Positions 27,550 through 35,058 of a stretch of 64,000 nt of DNA are shown one piece after another. The notes under the pieces are model-generated. The model did no database searches. It was given only the letters and a program-made list of their open reading frames with translations, and was not told the origin of the DNA. Both the position numbers and the translations under genes were made by a program. This DNA is from Prescottella equi (GTDB taxonomy: Bacteria; Actinomycetota; Actinomycetes; Mycobacteriales; Mycobacteriaceae), in assembly GCF_020171745.1 (NCBI RefSeq), contig NZ_JAIVAH010000013.1, positions 453,491 to 517,490 on the forward strand, written 5' to 3'. Each line of letters opens with the position of its first letter. Within the stretch, counting starts at the first letter, position 1.

Positions 27550-28022
27550 GTGACGACATATCGCTGCTGCGACGCGAACTCGCGTCGATCGAGGCCAAGG
27601 TGGCGCGTGAAGTCGACCCGCGTGGGCGGGGCCCGTTCATCGCGGCGACCGTGCTGATCCTGCTGATCGCGCTCGCGGCTCCTCAGGTCGACGGCCTTCG
27701 TGCTTGGCAGGTCCTGGCCGGCGGGCACGACGAGGTCGCTGCCCTGGCCCGGCTGTTCACGTGGTTCGTGGTGGTGTTCGGGATCGGGGTGTCGGCGCTC
27801 GCGGCGTGGACCCGGCGCTGGGTGTTCGCGTGGGTCGCGATGGCCGGCGTCACGGTCGGCACGGCGCTGGGATTGTTGACGTACTGGTCGCAGCACAGCG
27901 TTCGCAGCGCCGAGACCGGCAGCCTCGGCTACGGCCTGCTGGTCGAGTGGGCGGCGATGGCGTTCCTCGCGGTGCTGTGGATCCCGGTGGTCGCCGGGCG
28001 TTCCAATCTCATGCAGCGCTGA
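27546..28022 (+). CDS. four-TM membrane protein of the PepSY operon
   Basis: 158 residues. A charged N-terminus (SDDISLLRRELASIEAKVAREVDPRG) is followed by four TM helices (FIAATVLILLIALAAP, LFTWFVVVFGIGVSALAAW, WVFAWVAMAGVTVGTALGLL, LLVEWAAMAFLAVLWIPVVA). I recognise no named family. The ATGA overlap with the PepSY gene implies coupled translation and a shared role. A terminator follows at 28041. Confidence 0.75.
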   Translation: MSDDISLLRRELASIEAKVAREVDPRGRGPFIAATVLILLIALAAPQVDGLRAWQVLAGGHDEVAALARLFTWFVVVFGIGVSALAAWTRRWVFAWVAMAGVTVGTALGLLTYWSQHSVRSAETGSLGYGLLVEWAAMAFLAVLWIPVVAGRSNLMQR

Positions 28023-28040
28023 GTCGCCGAAGGCTCGAGA

Positions 28041-28074
28041 GGGTGCCCGTCGCGTCCGCGGCGGGCACCCTTCT
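28041..28074 (+). terminator. intrinsic terminator after the PepSY operon
   Basis: GGGTGCCCG (28041-28049) pairs with CGGGCACCC (28062-28070), with inner CGC/GCG pairing, then TTCTTC. Confidence 0.7.
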
Positions 28075-28086
28075 TCGTGTCGGCAG

Positions 28087-28092
28087 TAGCAT
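28087..28092 (+). promoter_or_regulatory. -10 hexamer of a leaderless promoter (alpha/beta hydrolase)
   Basis: TAGCAT ends 6 nt before the ATG at 28099; it lies just past the terminator of the previous operon. Confidence 0.5.
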
Positions 28093-28098
28093 TTGCAC

Positions 28099-28896
28099 AT
28101 GGAACTGCGCCACGACATCGCAGGTTCCGGGCCGACCCTGGTGCTCGTACACGGGATCACCGATCGTCGGCAGGTCTGGAACGGACTGCTGGACGGGTTG
28201 ACGCCCTATCGCAGGGTGGTCACCGTCGACCTTCCGAGTCACGGCGAATCCCCGCCGCTCGCCGACGGTCAGGACGTATTGGGTCGACTCCTCGAGGAAC
28301 TCGACGGATTCGTCCGGTCGGTGACACCGCCGGGCGAGCGCTCACATGTTGCCGGAAACTCCCTCGGGGGCTGGCTCGCCCTCGCTCTTGCAGCTCGCGG
28401 CGAGGTCGCGTCGGCGACTGCGCTCTCTCCGGCAGGCTTCTACGTCGGGCGCGTCGATCGGGCGCGCGCCGCTCTCCTGTTCCGGATCCCGCGTTCGCTC
28501 ACCCGGATGTCGGGTTCGTGGATGCCGAAGCTCATGCGATACAGAGCGGTCCGGTATCCATCGCTGGCTGCCTTCTACAGGCATCCTGGCCGGGTGTCGT
28601 ACGACGATGCCGTGATCAGCGCGAACTCGCTTGCCGCGAACACCGTGATCGACAGGGCGCGGACAGCCTCGTTCGACTTCCCGCCCGTGGTCGATGCCGC
28701 GGTCCCGATCACCGTGGTGTGGGGTCGGAGGGACATGATTCACCCCGTGTATCAGGCCAGGCGGGTGCGCCGCGTCTTCCCGCAGGCACGGGTGGTGGTC
28801 CTGCCCGGGATCGGACACGTGCCGATGGTCGACGACCCCGACCTGACGGGCACGCTTCTGCTCGGTGGGAGTTCGGCGCCTTCCGGCGAACTGTAA
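28099..28896 (+). CDS. alpha/beta hydrolase
   Basis: 265 residues. Canonical fold: oxyanion LVHGITDRRQVW, VDLPSHGES, nucleophile elbow AGNSLGGW (Ser), acid VVWGRRDMIHP (Asp) and catalytic His in GIGHVPMVDDP. Resembles actinobacterial C-C bond or ester hydrolases of this superfamily; the substrate cannot be inferred. Cytosolic. ATG 28099 is set by the -10 hexamer 6 nt upstream. Monocistronic. Confidence 0.88.
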   Translation: MELRHDIAGSGPTLVLVHGITDRRQVWNGLLDGLTPYRRVVTVDLPSHGESPPLADGQDVLGRLLEELDGFVRSVTPPGERSHVAGNSLGGWLALALAARGEVASATALSPAGFYVGRVDRARAALLFRIPRSLTRMSGSWMPKLMRYRAVRYPSLAAFYRHPGRVSYDDAVISANSLAANTVIDRARTASFDFPPVVDAAVPITVVWGRRDMIHPVYQARRVRRVFPQARVVVLPGIGHVPMVDDPDLTGTLLLGGSSAPSGEL

Positions 28897-29206
28897 ATGT
28901 ACTGCAGTGCAATTTGATTGGTTTGGGCTCTTTTTCCGAAAAGGGTGGACGGTCGGTTTGGGTGGGTGTACGGTCACATTCATTCGAGCCGGTGGCGAGT
29001 GGCTCCCCTGCAGGTGGAGGGGGTCAAAAGGCTTCTCCTGGCCGGTTTTCGAGAGGTCGAACAGTGCTCTTCCGTAGATTTCGTATTCGGAATTATGTGA
29101 GAAATGTGCAGTGCGAGTTGACGTCGTTCTCGAGTGTTCTCTTTGGCGAGGGCCTCGCGTCGACCCATGAACCCGAGGGCCGGGGCGCCTCCTGAGTCCT
29201 CGATGC
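28897..29206. other. lower-GC intergenic region flanked by imperfect direct repeats
   Basis: No gene I can support. AAATGT followed by TGCAGTGCAATTTGA (28895-28917) recurs imperfectly as AAATG followed by TGCAGTGCGAGTTGA (29102-29121). The DNA between is visibly richer in A/T (CTTTTTCCGAAAAG, GATTTCGTATTCGGAATTATG) than its surroundings. Confidence 0.45.
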
Positions 29207-29250
29207 GAAGCGCCTCCCGCGACCCATGCGCGGGAGGCGCTTCGGCATTT
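29207..29250 (+). terminator. 15-bp hairpin terminator
   Basis: GAAGCGCCTCCCGCG (29207-29221) and its exact complement (29229-29243) enclose ACCCATG and are followed by GGCATTT. It separates the lower-GC region from the LLM-class gene. Confidence 0.75.
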
Positions 29251-29359
29251 CCTACCGCTGCAATGCGTTGCGCCGGTTCGACTTCCTGTCGATCATGGCT
29301 CCCGCCGGCTGTCGGGCTGGGAGACTGCCCCTGACGTCGTCGAAAAGGGGCGGTTGGTG

Positions 29360-30268
29360 ATGGAGATCGGTCGGATGGTGTGGCCTTCGGCGCGGCTCGA
29401 CGAGGTGGTCACGCGGGTATCGCAGGTCGAGGTCGACGGATTCGCCGCCGCGTGGGTGCCGCAGATCTTCGGGTGGGACGCGTTGACCGTGCTCGCGTTG
29501 GCGGGGGAGCGGACGTCGTCGATTCGTCTGGGAACCGCGGTGCTGCCGACACATCCGACGCATCCGCTGCTGCTGGCGGCGTCCGCGCTCACCACGCAGG
29601 CGGCGGTCGGTGGACGCCTCCAACTCGGCATCGGGGTCTCGCACCGGTTCATCGTCGAGGACGTGTGGGGCCTGAGCTTCGAGCGTCCGGTGCAGTGGGC
29701 CCGGGACTATCTCGCGGCGCTCGTGCCCACCCTGAACGGTGAGCAGACGCACGTCGACGGCGTGCGGTTGCGGGCTGAATTGCCGCGCCCGCTGGACACA
29801 TTCGACACCCCACCGCCCCCGGTGCTGGTGGCGGCGCTCGGACCCGCGATGCTGCAATTGGCCGGCGAACACGCCGACGGGACGGTGACGCTCATGACCG
29901 GCGTGCGGACGGTCGCCGAGCACATCGTCCCGACCATCAGCGTCGCCGCCGCGGCGGCCGGGCGGCCGGCTCCGCGGATCGTGGTGGGCCTGCCGATCTG
30001 TGTGACGTCCGACGTCGAGTCGGCCCGACAGCGGTGCCGGGAGGAGTTCGCGGCGTACACCAACACCCCGTCCTACCGCGCGATGCTCGACCGGGAGGGC
30101 GCGGTCGATCCTGCGGACGTCGCACTGATCGGTTCGCACAGTGAGGTTCTCGATCGCCTCGACGGGCTGCGCGTGGCCGGGGCGACCGAGTATCTTGCGT
30201 GGGTCTTCGGGAGCGAAGGCGAGCAGGTCGAGACGGTGTCGTGCCTGCAGGAGTACATCCGGCGTTGA
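29360..30268 (+). CDS. LLM-class (luciferase-like, probably F420-dependent) oxidoreductase
   Basis: 302 residues. TIM-barrel luciferase-like features: GFAAAWVPQIFGWDALTVLALAG, IRLGTAVLPTHPTHPLLLA, GRLQLGIGVSH and APRIVVGLPICVTSD. The close match to mycobacterial 'TIGR03564 family F420-dependent' enzymes makes F420 the likely cofactor rather than FMN (family knowledge, not visible). Substrate unknown. ATG 29360 is chosen; GTG 29357 and TTG 29354 are adjacent, all downstream of GGGGCGG. Followed by a bidirectional hairpin. Confidence 0.87.
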   Translation: MEIGRMVWPSARLDEVVTRVSQVEVDGFAAAWVPQIFGWDALTVLALAGERTSSIRLGTAVLPTHPTHPLLLAASALTTQAAVGGRLQLGIGVSHRFIVEDVWGLSFERPVQWARDYLAALVPTLNGEQTHVDGVRLRAELPRPLDTFDTPPPPVLVAALGPAMLQLAGEHADGTVTLMTGVRTVAEHIVPTISVAAAAAGRPAPRIVVGLPICVTSDVESARQRCREEFAAYTNTPSYRAMLDREGAVDPADVALIGSHSEVLDRLDGLRVAGATEYLAWVFGSEGEQVETVSCLQEYIRR

Positions 30269-30329
30269 GTGCGACTCGGCGCTGGCGGAGCGGAATGGCC
30301 GTCGGGTTTCGAGACCTTTCGGTACAAGC

Positions 30330-30368
30330 GATTCGTCCCCGCCGCTCATCGAGCGACGGGGACGAATC
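30330..30368. terminator. bidirectional terminator between the LLM gene and fadE23
   Basis: GATTCGTCCCCGCCGCTC (30330-30347) pairs with its complement at 30351-30368 with one mismatch and a 3-nt loop. Confidence 0.75.
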
Positions 30369-30397
30369 GAGACGTCGAAGCGGGTACAGAGCCCGGG

Positions 30398-31603
30398 CTA
30401 CTTCAGCTCGGCCGACGACTTGCCCAGCAGGCGCCGGGCGATGATGAGCTGCTGGATCTGCTGGGTGCCCTCGAAGATGTCGAGGATCTTGCTGTCACGG
30501 GCCCACTTCTCGAGCAGCGGGCGCTGCGAGTAGCCGTAGCTGCCGGCCAGTTCGACGGCCTTGAGCGACACCGCGGTTCCGGTGCGTCCGGCCTTGGCCT
30601 TCGACATCGACGCCTCGAGCGAGTTGGGCTTCTTGTTGTCGGCCATCCACGCCGCGCGCAGCGCCAGCAGGTAGGACGCCTCCCAGTCGGCCTCGAGCGC
30701 CAGGAACTCGGCGGCCGCGGCGTGCTGGTTGTTGGCCGGGGTGTCGTACGAGACCTCGACGCCCGCCTCCTCCAGGATGCCGCGCAGCTCCTCGAGCACG
30801 GCGCGGCCGAGGCCGATAGCCATGCCCGCGACGATGGGGCGGGTGTTGTCGAACGTCTGCATGACGCCCGCGAAACCCTTCTCCACGTTCACTTCCGGAT
30901 CACCGAGCAGGTTGTCCTTGGGGATGCGGCAGTCCTGCAGCAGCAGCACGGCGGTGTCGGACGCCTTGATGCCGAGCTTGTGCTCGAGCCGGGCCACGCT
31001 CAGGCCCGGTGCCTCGCGCGGGACGACGAACGACTTGATCGCGGCGCGGCCCTTGGTCTTGTCGACCGTCGCCCACACCACGACGTGGGTGGAGCGCTCG
31101 CCGGCGGTGACGAAGATCTTCTCGCCGTTGAGGACCCACTCGTCGCCGTCGAGCACGGCGGTGGTGGTGACGGCCGCCGAGTCGGAGCCGAAGCTGGGCT
31201 CTGTGATGGCCATCGAGGCCCACACCTTGCCGAACCGCTCGAGCTGCTCGTCGGTGGCGACCGCGGCGATCGCCGAGTTGCCGAGGCCCTGGTAGGGGAT
31301 CGACAGCGTCAGACCCACGTCGCCCCAGCAGGTTTCGATCACGTTCATCAGCGACGACATGTTGCCGCCGTTGGCGTTGCCGACGGCCTTTGGCTGGTCG
31401 CCGCGGCCCAGCGCGGCGCCGGACGCGCCCTGGCCGGAGTCGTTGAGGCCCTCCACCATGGCCGCCATGGTGTCGAGTTCCACGGGGTACTCGTGCTCGG
31501 CGAGGTCGTACTTGCGGGACACGGGCCGGAGGATCTGAGCTGCGACCTGATGCGCCTGGTTCGCCGAGGCCCTCAGCTTCTTGGGAAGTTCGAGATTGAT
31601 CAT
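30398..31603 (-). CDS. fadE23: acyl-CoA dehydrogenase FadE23-like
   Basis: 401 residues, class-I acyl-CoA dehydrogenase. FAD/substrate segments AITEPSFGSDSAAVTTTA and GEKIFVTAGERSTHVVVWATVD, and C-terminal DSKILDIFEGTQQIQQLIIARRLLG. The usual catalytic-base region lies in RDSKILDIFEGTQQ. In M. tuberculosis a protein of this length (FadE23) pairs with FadE24, and the pair probably forms a heteromeric dehydrogenase. ATG 31603, GGAGA ribosome site. It follows fadE24 by 33 nt in one operon. Confidence 0.9.
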   Translation of the reverse strand: MINLELPKKLRASANQAHQVAAQILRPVSRKYDLAEHEYPVELDTMAAMVEGLNDSGQGASGAALGRGDQPKAVGNANGGNMSSLMNVIETCWGDVGLTLSIPYQGLGNSAIAAVATDEQLERFGKVWASMAITEPSFGSDSAAVTTTAVLDGDEWVLNGEKIFVTAGERSTHVVVWATVDKTKGRAAIKSFVVPREAPGLSVARLEHKLGIKASDTAVLLLQDCRIPKDNLLGDPEVNVEKGFAGVMQTFDNTRPIVAGMAIGLGRAVLEELRGILEEAGVEVSYDTPANNQHAAAAEFLALEADWEASYLLALRAAWMADNKKPNSLEASMSKAKAGRTGTAVSLKAVELAGSYGYSQRPLLEKWARDSKILDIFEGTQQIQQLIIARRLLGKSSAELK

Positions 31604-31636
31604 CGAAAGGTCTCCTGTAAACGAATCGGGTCGGCG

Positions 31637-33040
31637 TCAGATGAGGACGATGCCCTCGGCCACGCCGATGGCTCGCAGGTCGCGGTACCAGCGCTCCACC
31701 GGGTGCTCCTTGGTGAAGCCGTGGCCGCCGAGCAGCTGGACGCCGTCCAGACCGATCTGCATGCCCTTGTCCGAGGCGAGCTTCCGGGCCAGTGCGGCCT
31801 CGCGGGCGAACGACAGGCCCTGCTCCGCGCGGGACGCGCCGCGCAGCGTCACCAGGCGCATGCTGTCGAGTTCGATCGCGATGTTCGCGATCATGAAGGC
31901 CACTGCCTGCCGGTGGCTGATCGGCTCGCCGAACGCCTCCCGCTCGTTGGCGTAGGGGATCACGTAGTCGAGCACGGCCTGGCTGGTGCCGACCGCGAGC
32001 GACGCCCAGCCCAGGCGCGCGAGGCGTACCGCGTCGGCGTACTCACGGGCACGCTGGTCGGCGTCGCCGTCGCCGAGGATCGCGGACTCGGGCACCGCGA
32101 CGTCGGTGAGGACCAGGCGGCCCAGACCCGCGGCGCGCAGACCCATGCTCGGATCCGCCTCGACGACGAGGCCCTTGGTGTCGGACTCGACGATGAAGAA
32201 CGCCGGACGGCCGTCGAGTTCGGCGGCGACGATGAACAACTCGGCCGAACCGGCGGCGGGGACGAGGCTCTTGACGCCGTTGAGCTTGTAGCCGCTGGGG
32301 GAGCGGACGGCCTTGGTCTGCAACGCGAACGGGTCGAACAGTGCGCGCGGCTCGCTCACCACGACGGCGGCGGCCGGCACGTTCTCGCCGGCGAACGCGG
32401 GCAGGTACGTCTTCTGCTGCGCGTCGGTGCCCCACTGGGTGAGGGCGACGGCCACACCGCTCGGTGCGAGGATCGGCAGCGCCAGACCCATGTCGCCGTG
32501 CGCGAGGGCCTCGGCGACCAGCGAGTTGGTGACCGCGCCGCGTTCGGACGCGACACCCTCGAACGCCTCGGGGATGTTGATGAGCGTGATGCCGAGCTCG
32601 GCGGAGCGCTTCAGCAGGTCGGCGGGCGCGGCGGCGGCCTCGTCGGCGTCGTACGCGGCCGGACGCAGGATCTCGGCCGAGAACTCGCGGACCGTCTCGA
32701 CGATCATCTTCTGCTCGTCGTCCGGCGTCAGGTCGAAGTAGCCGGCGTTCTTGGCAGCGCCGTCGGGCAGACGCTTGGGGGCGTCGTTGCCGGAGACCCG
32801 GTTGAAGGTGCGGGTCGCGGCACCGAGGGTCTTGAAACCGGTCTTGGTGCCCTCGTAGGTGACGCGGTCGATGACCTGTCGCAGGTTGTACTTCTCGGCC
32901 AGGTCGGAACCGGTGATCCGGGTCAGGACCCGCATTGCGGCGCCCATCGCGTCTCGCTTGACCGGGTTCAAGCCGACCGCCGAGGTGTCGCGGGGCTCAC
33001 GCTTGGCGCCGTTCGTCTTCACAACGTCTTGCTTGCTCAT
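31637..33040 (-). CDS. fadE24: acyl-CoA dehydrogenase FadE24-like
   Basis: 467 residues. The extended N-terminus of about 85 residues (DVVKTNGAKREPRDTSAVG, MRVLTRITGSDLAEKYNLRQ) is longer than in ordinary acyl-CoA dehydrogenases. The body shows SAELGITLINIPEAFEGV, GDMGLALPILAPSGVA and RLGWASLAVGTSQAVLDYV, ending QLLGGHGFTKEHPVERWYRDLRAIGVAEG. Partner of FadE23. ATG 33040 is preferred; ATG 33049 is a near alternative. Upstream is a 16-bp palindrome likely to bind a TetR-type repressor. Beta-oxidation role by family; substrate unknown. Confidence 0.9.
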   Translation of the reverse strand: MSKQDVVKTNGAKREPRDTSAVGLNPVKRDAMGAAMRVLTRITGSDLAEKYNLRQVIDRVTYEGTKTGFKTLGAATRTFNRVSGNDAPKRLPDGAAKNAGYFDLTPDDEQKMIVETVREFSAEILRPAAYDADEAAAAPADLLKRSAELGITLINIPEAFEGVASERGAVTNSLVAEALAHGDMGLALPILAPSGVAVALTQWGTDAQQKTYLPAFAGENVPAAAVVVSEPRALFDPFALQTKAVRSPSGYKLNGVKSLVPAAGSAELFIVAAELDGRPAFFIVESDTKGLVVEADPSMGLRAAGLGRLVLTDVAVPESAILGDGDADQRAREYADAVRLARLGWASLAVGTSQAVLDYVIPYANEREAFGEPISHRQAVAFMIANIAIELDSMRLVTLRGASRAEQGLSFAREAALARKLASDKGMQIGLDGVQLLGGHGFTKEHPVERWYRDLRAIGVAEGIVLI

Positions 33041-33080
33041 GATGACCATTTCTCGGGGGTGCGGTCTCGGACGCCCCTAC

Positions 33081-33096
33081 CTTACTCCGGAGTAAG
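33081..33096. promoter_or_regulatory. palindromic operator upstream of fadE24-fadE23
   Basis: CTTACTCCGGAGTAAG is a perfect 16-bp palindrome 40-56 nt upstream of the fadE24 start. A -10-like TAAGGT on the minus strand (33079-33084) overlaps it and TTGACT lies at 33108-33113, so a bound dimer would block RNA polymerase. The half-site TTAC/GTAA style is typical of TetR/FadR-type regulators; the regulator is not in the window. Confidence 0.6.
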
Positions 33097-33154
33097 AAAC
33101 GAAGTCGAGTCAATCCCGAAAGTGACGAGCATCACGATCCGGACACCCCCTCTT

Positions 33155-33221
33155 CTCGCGTTTTGCGCACTTGTCGCGGTCCCGGGGCCCCGGATCGCGC
33201 GATAAGTGCGCAAAACGCGAG
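33155..33221. repeat. hyphenated inverted repeat, copy 1
   Basis: 23-bp arms at 33155-33177 and 33199-33221 (core GCGTTTTGCGCACTT and its complement; one G-T pair) flank a 21-nt centre containing CCGGGGCCCCGG. The same element recurs at 36885-36950. No gene inside; it lies between the fadE promoter and the response-regulator promoter. Confidence 0.8.
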
Positions 33222-33281
33222 GGTGGGGAAACCTGCACACAACCTTCACAACTCCTCCCGGGCATCCCCACAACCGCGAAA

Positions 33282-33287
33282 TACAGT
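33282..33287 (+). promoter_or_regulatory. -10 hexamer of a leaderless promoter (response regulator)
   Basis: TACAGT ends 7 nt before the GTG at 33295; no Shine-Dalgarno is seen. Confidence 0.5.
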
Positions 33288-33294
33288 CGAACCC

Positions 33295-33984
33295 GTGACC
33301 AATCGCGAACCGGGTAGCCAGCGCCGAGTGCTCGTCGTCGACGACGAACACACGATCTCCGAATCGATCGCCGCCCGGTTGCGTGCGGAGGGCTACGACG
33401 TGCGGACCGCGTTCGACGGCCCGAGCGCGGTGACCGAGTGCGAGGCGTTCGGCCCCGACCTGGTGGTGCTCGACGTCATGCTGCCTGGTTTCGACGGGCT
33501 CGAGGTGTGCCGGCGCATCCAGGCGTCACGGGCGGTGCCGGTGCTGATGCTGACCGCGCGCGCCGACGAGACGGACCTGGTGATCGGGCTCGGGGTGGGC
33601 GCCGACGACTACCTGGGCAAGCCGTTCAGCATGCGAGTGCTGGTCGCACGGATCTCGGCGCTGCTGCGGCGCGCCGACCGAACGACCGATTCCGACGTGC
33701 TGGTGCTCGGCGACGTCTCGATCGATCTCAGCGCGCGGCTGGTCCGCTCCGCCGGCGTCGAGGTGCACCTGACCCGGACCGAGTTCGATCTGCTCGCGCG
33801 CCTGGCGTCGCGTCCCCGCGCCGCCATCGCCCGGGAGATCCTGCTCGAGCAGGTGTGGGGGTGGGGTGACGGAGCGAGCAGTCGCACCGTCGACAGTCAT
33901 GTGAAGGCGTTGCGCCGCAAGCTCGGTGGCGATGTGATCCGGACCGTCCACGGCGTCGGCTACGCGTTGGAGGTGCCGCGATGA
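33295..33984 (+). CDS. OmpR/PhoB-family response regulator
   Basis: 229 residues. Receiver with acidic pocket VLVVDDEHT, phospho-acceptor Asp in VVLDVMLPGFDG, Thr in MLTARADE and Lys in LGKPFSMR. A winged-helix effector follows (HLTRTEFDLLARL, EQVWGWGDGASSRTVDSHVKALRRKLG). The GTG start is fixed by the -10 hexamer just upstream. ATGA overlap with the kinase gene. Stimulus and targets unknown; DUF4173 downstream is the obvious candidate target. Confidence 0.92.
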   Translation: MTNREPGSQRRVLVVDDEHTISESIAARLRAEGYDVRTAFDGPSAVTECEAFGPDLVVLDVMLPGFDGLEVCRRIQASRAVPVLMLTARADETDLVIGLGVGADDYLGKPFSMRVLVARISALLRRADRTTDSDVLVLGDVSIDLSARLVRSAGVEVHLTRTEFDLLARLASRPRAAIAREILLEQVWGWGDGASSRTVDSHVKALRRKLGGDVIRTVHGVGYALEVPR

Positions 33985-34970
33985 ACTGGCCGCGCCCGCT
34001 CGACCCGCTGCGCTCGTTCAAGGCGAAGACCGGCCTGCTGGTCGGGGCGTCGCTGCTGCTCGCGTCGCTCACGTTCTGGATCACTTCGCAGTGGCAGTTC
34101 CGGTACGCGCTGCTGGCCGCGCTCGTCGCGGCGCTCGTGGTGACGCAGATCCTCGCGCACGGCATGACGTCCCCGCTGCGCGAGATGACCGCCGCCGCGA
34201 AAGCCATGGCCACCGGCGACTATTCGCGCCGGGTGCGATCGACGTCGCGCGACGAGATCGGCCAGCTCGCGACCGCGTTCAACCAGATGGCCGAGGACCT
34301 CGAGGCCCACGACCGGTACCGGCGGGAGTTGATCGGCAACGTCTCGCACGAACTGCGCACCCCGATCGCGGCACTGCAGGCGGTGCTCGAGAACGTGGTC
34401 GACGGCGTCGAGGAGCCGGACCCCGCAACCATGCGGTCGGCGCTGGCTCAGACCGAACGTCTCGGCAGCCTGGTCGCGGACCTGCTCGACCTGTCCCGGC
34501 TCGAGGGCGGAGCGGTTCCGCTGCGCCGCGAGACATTCGAGATCGCACCGTTCCTCGACGACGTGGTGCGGCAGGCGTCGAGCCCCGCCCGGCCGCTGCG
34601 GGTCGACGTCGACATCGTGCCCGCGGGTCTGCAGGCGGTCGCCGACAGCGCCCGCCTGCACCAGGTGATCACCAACCTGGTCGACAACGCGGCGCGGCAC
34701 GGGGCTCCGGACTCGCCGGTGCGGATCCGGGTGCGTACCGATCCCCATGCCGGTGAGCTGCTCCTGGACGTCCACGACGACGGACCGGGCATCGCCGTCG
34801 CCGACCGCTCCCGGGTCTTCGAACGCTTCGCGCGCGGCGGCGCCCAGGACGGCGGCACCGGGCTGGGCCTGGCGATCGCGCGCTGGGCGGTGGAGTTGCA
34901 CGCCGGGCGCATCGAGGTCGTCGACACCCCGTCCGGCTGCTGTATCCGGGTGGCACTGCCCCAGGCATGA
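33981..34970 (+). CDS. sensor histidine kinase
   Basis: 329 residues. A short N-terminus with two closely spaced TM segments (TGLLVGASLLLASLTFWI, FRYALLAALVAALVVTQIL) leaves almost no extracellular sensor. HAMP (MTSPLREMTAAAKAMATGDY), H-box ELIGNVSHELRTP, N-box LHQVITNLVDNAARH, G1 DDGPGIA and G2 GGTGLGLAIARW follow. Such intramembrane-sensing kinases usually detect envelope stress or use a partner protein; the following membrane DUF4173 protein could be that partner. ATG overlaps the regulator stop. Confidence 0.92.
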   Translation: MNWPRPLDPLRSFKAKTGLLVGASLLLASLTFWITSQWQFRYALLAALVAALVVTQILAHGMTSPLREMTAAAKAMATGDYSRRVRSTSRDEIGQLATAFNQMAEDLEAHDRYRRELIGNVSHELRTPIAALQAVLENVVDGVEEPDPATMRSALAQTERLGSLVADLLDLSRLEGGAVPLRRETFEIAPFLDDVVRQASSPARPLRVDVDIVPAGLQAVADSARLHQVITNLVDNAARHGAPDSPVRIRVRTDPHAGELLLDVHDDGPGIAVADRSRVFERFARGGAQDGGTGLGLAIARWAVELHAGRIEVVDTPSGCCIRVALPQA

Positions 34971-34987
34971 GAGAACCGATTCCCTTC

Positions 34988-35012
34988 GGGACGAGCATCT
35001 TCCGCTCGTCCC
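34988..35012 (+). terminator. hairpin between kinase and DUF4173 genes
   Basis: GGGACGAGC (34988-34996) pairs with GCTCGTCCC (35004-35012). No U-tract, so it may only dampen read-through into the DUF4173 gene. Confidence 0.5.
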
Positions 35013-35058
35013 GCGATGACGCCTGCCCCGACGGGCCGGCGTGGACGAGGAGGACCCC

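Noticed and set aside
30269..33205. 978-codon open frame on the plus strand
   Set aside because: It is antisense to fadE23/fadE24, with a composition (Arg/Gly/Asp/Val repeats) typical of mirror frames in high-GC DNA and no conserved motif.
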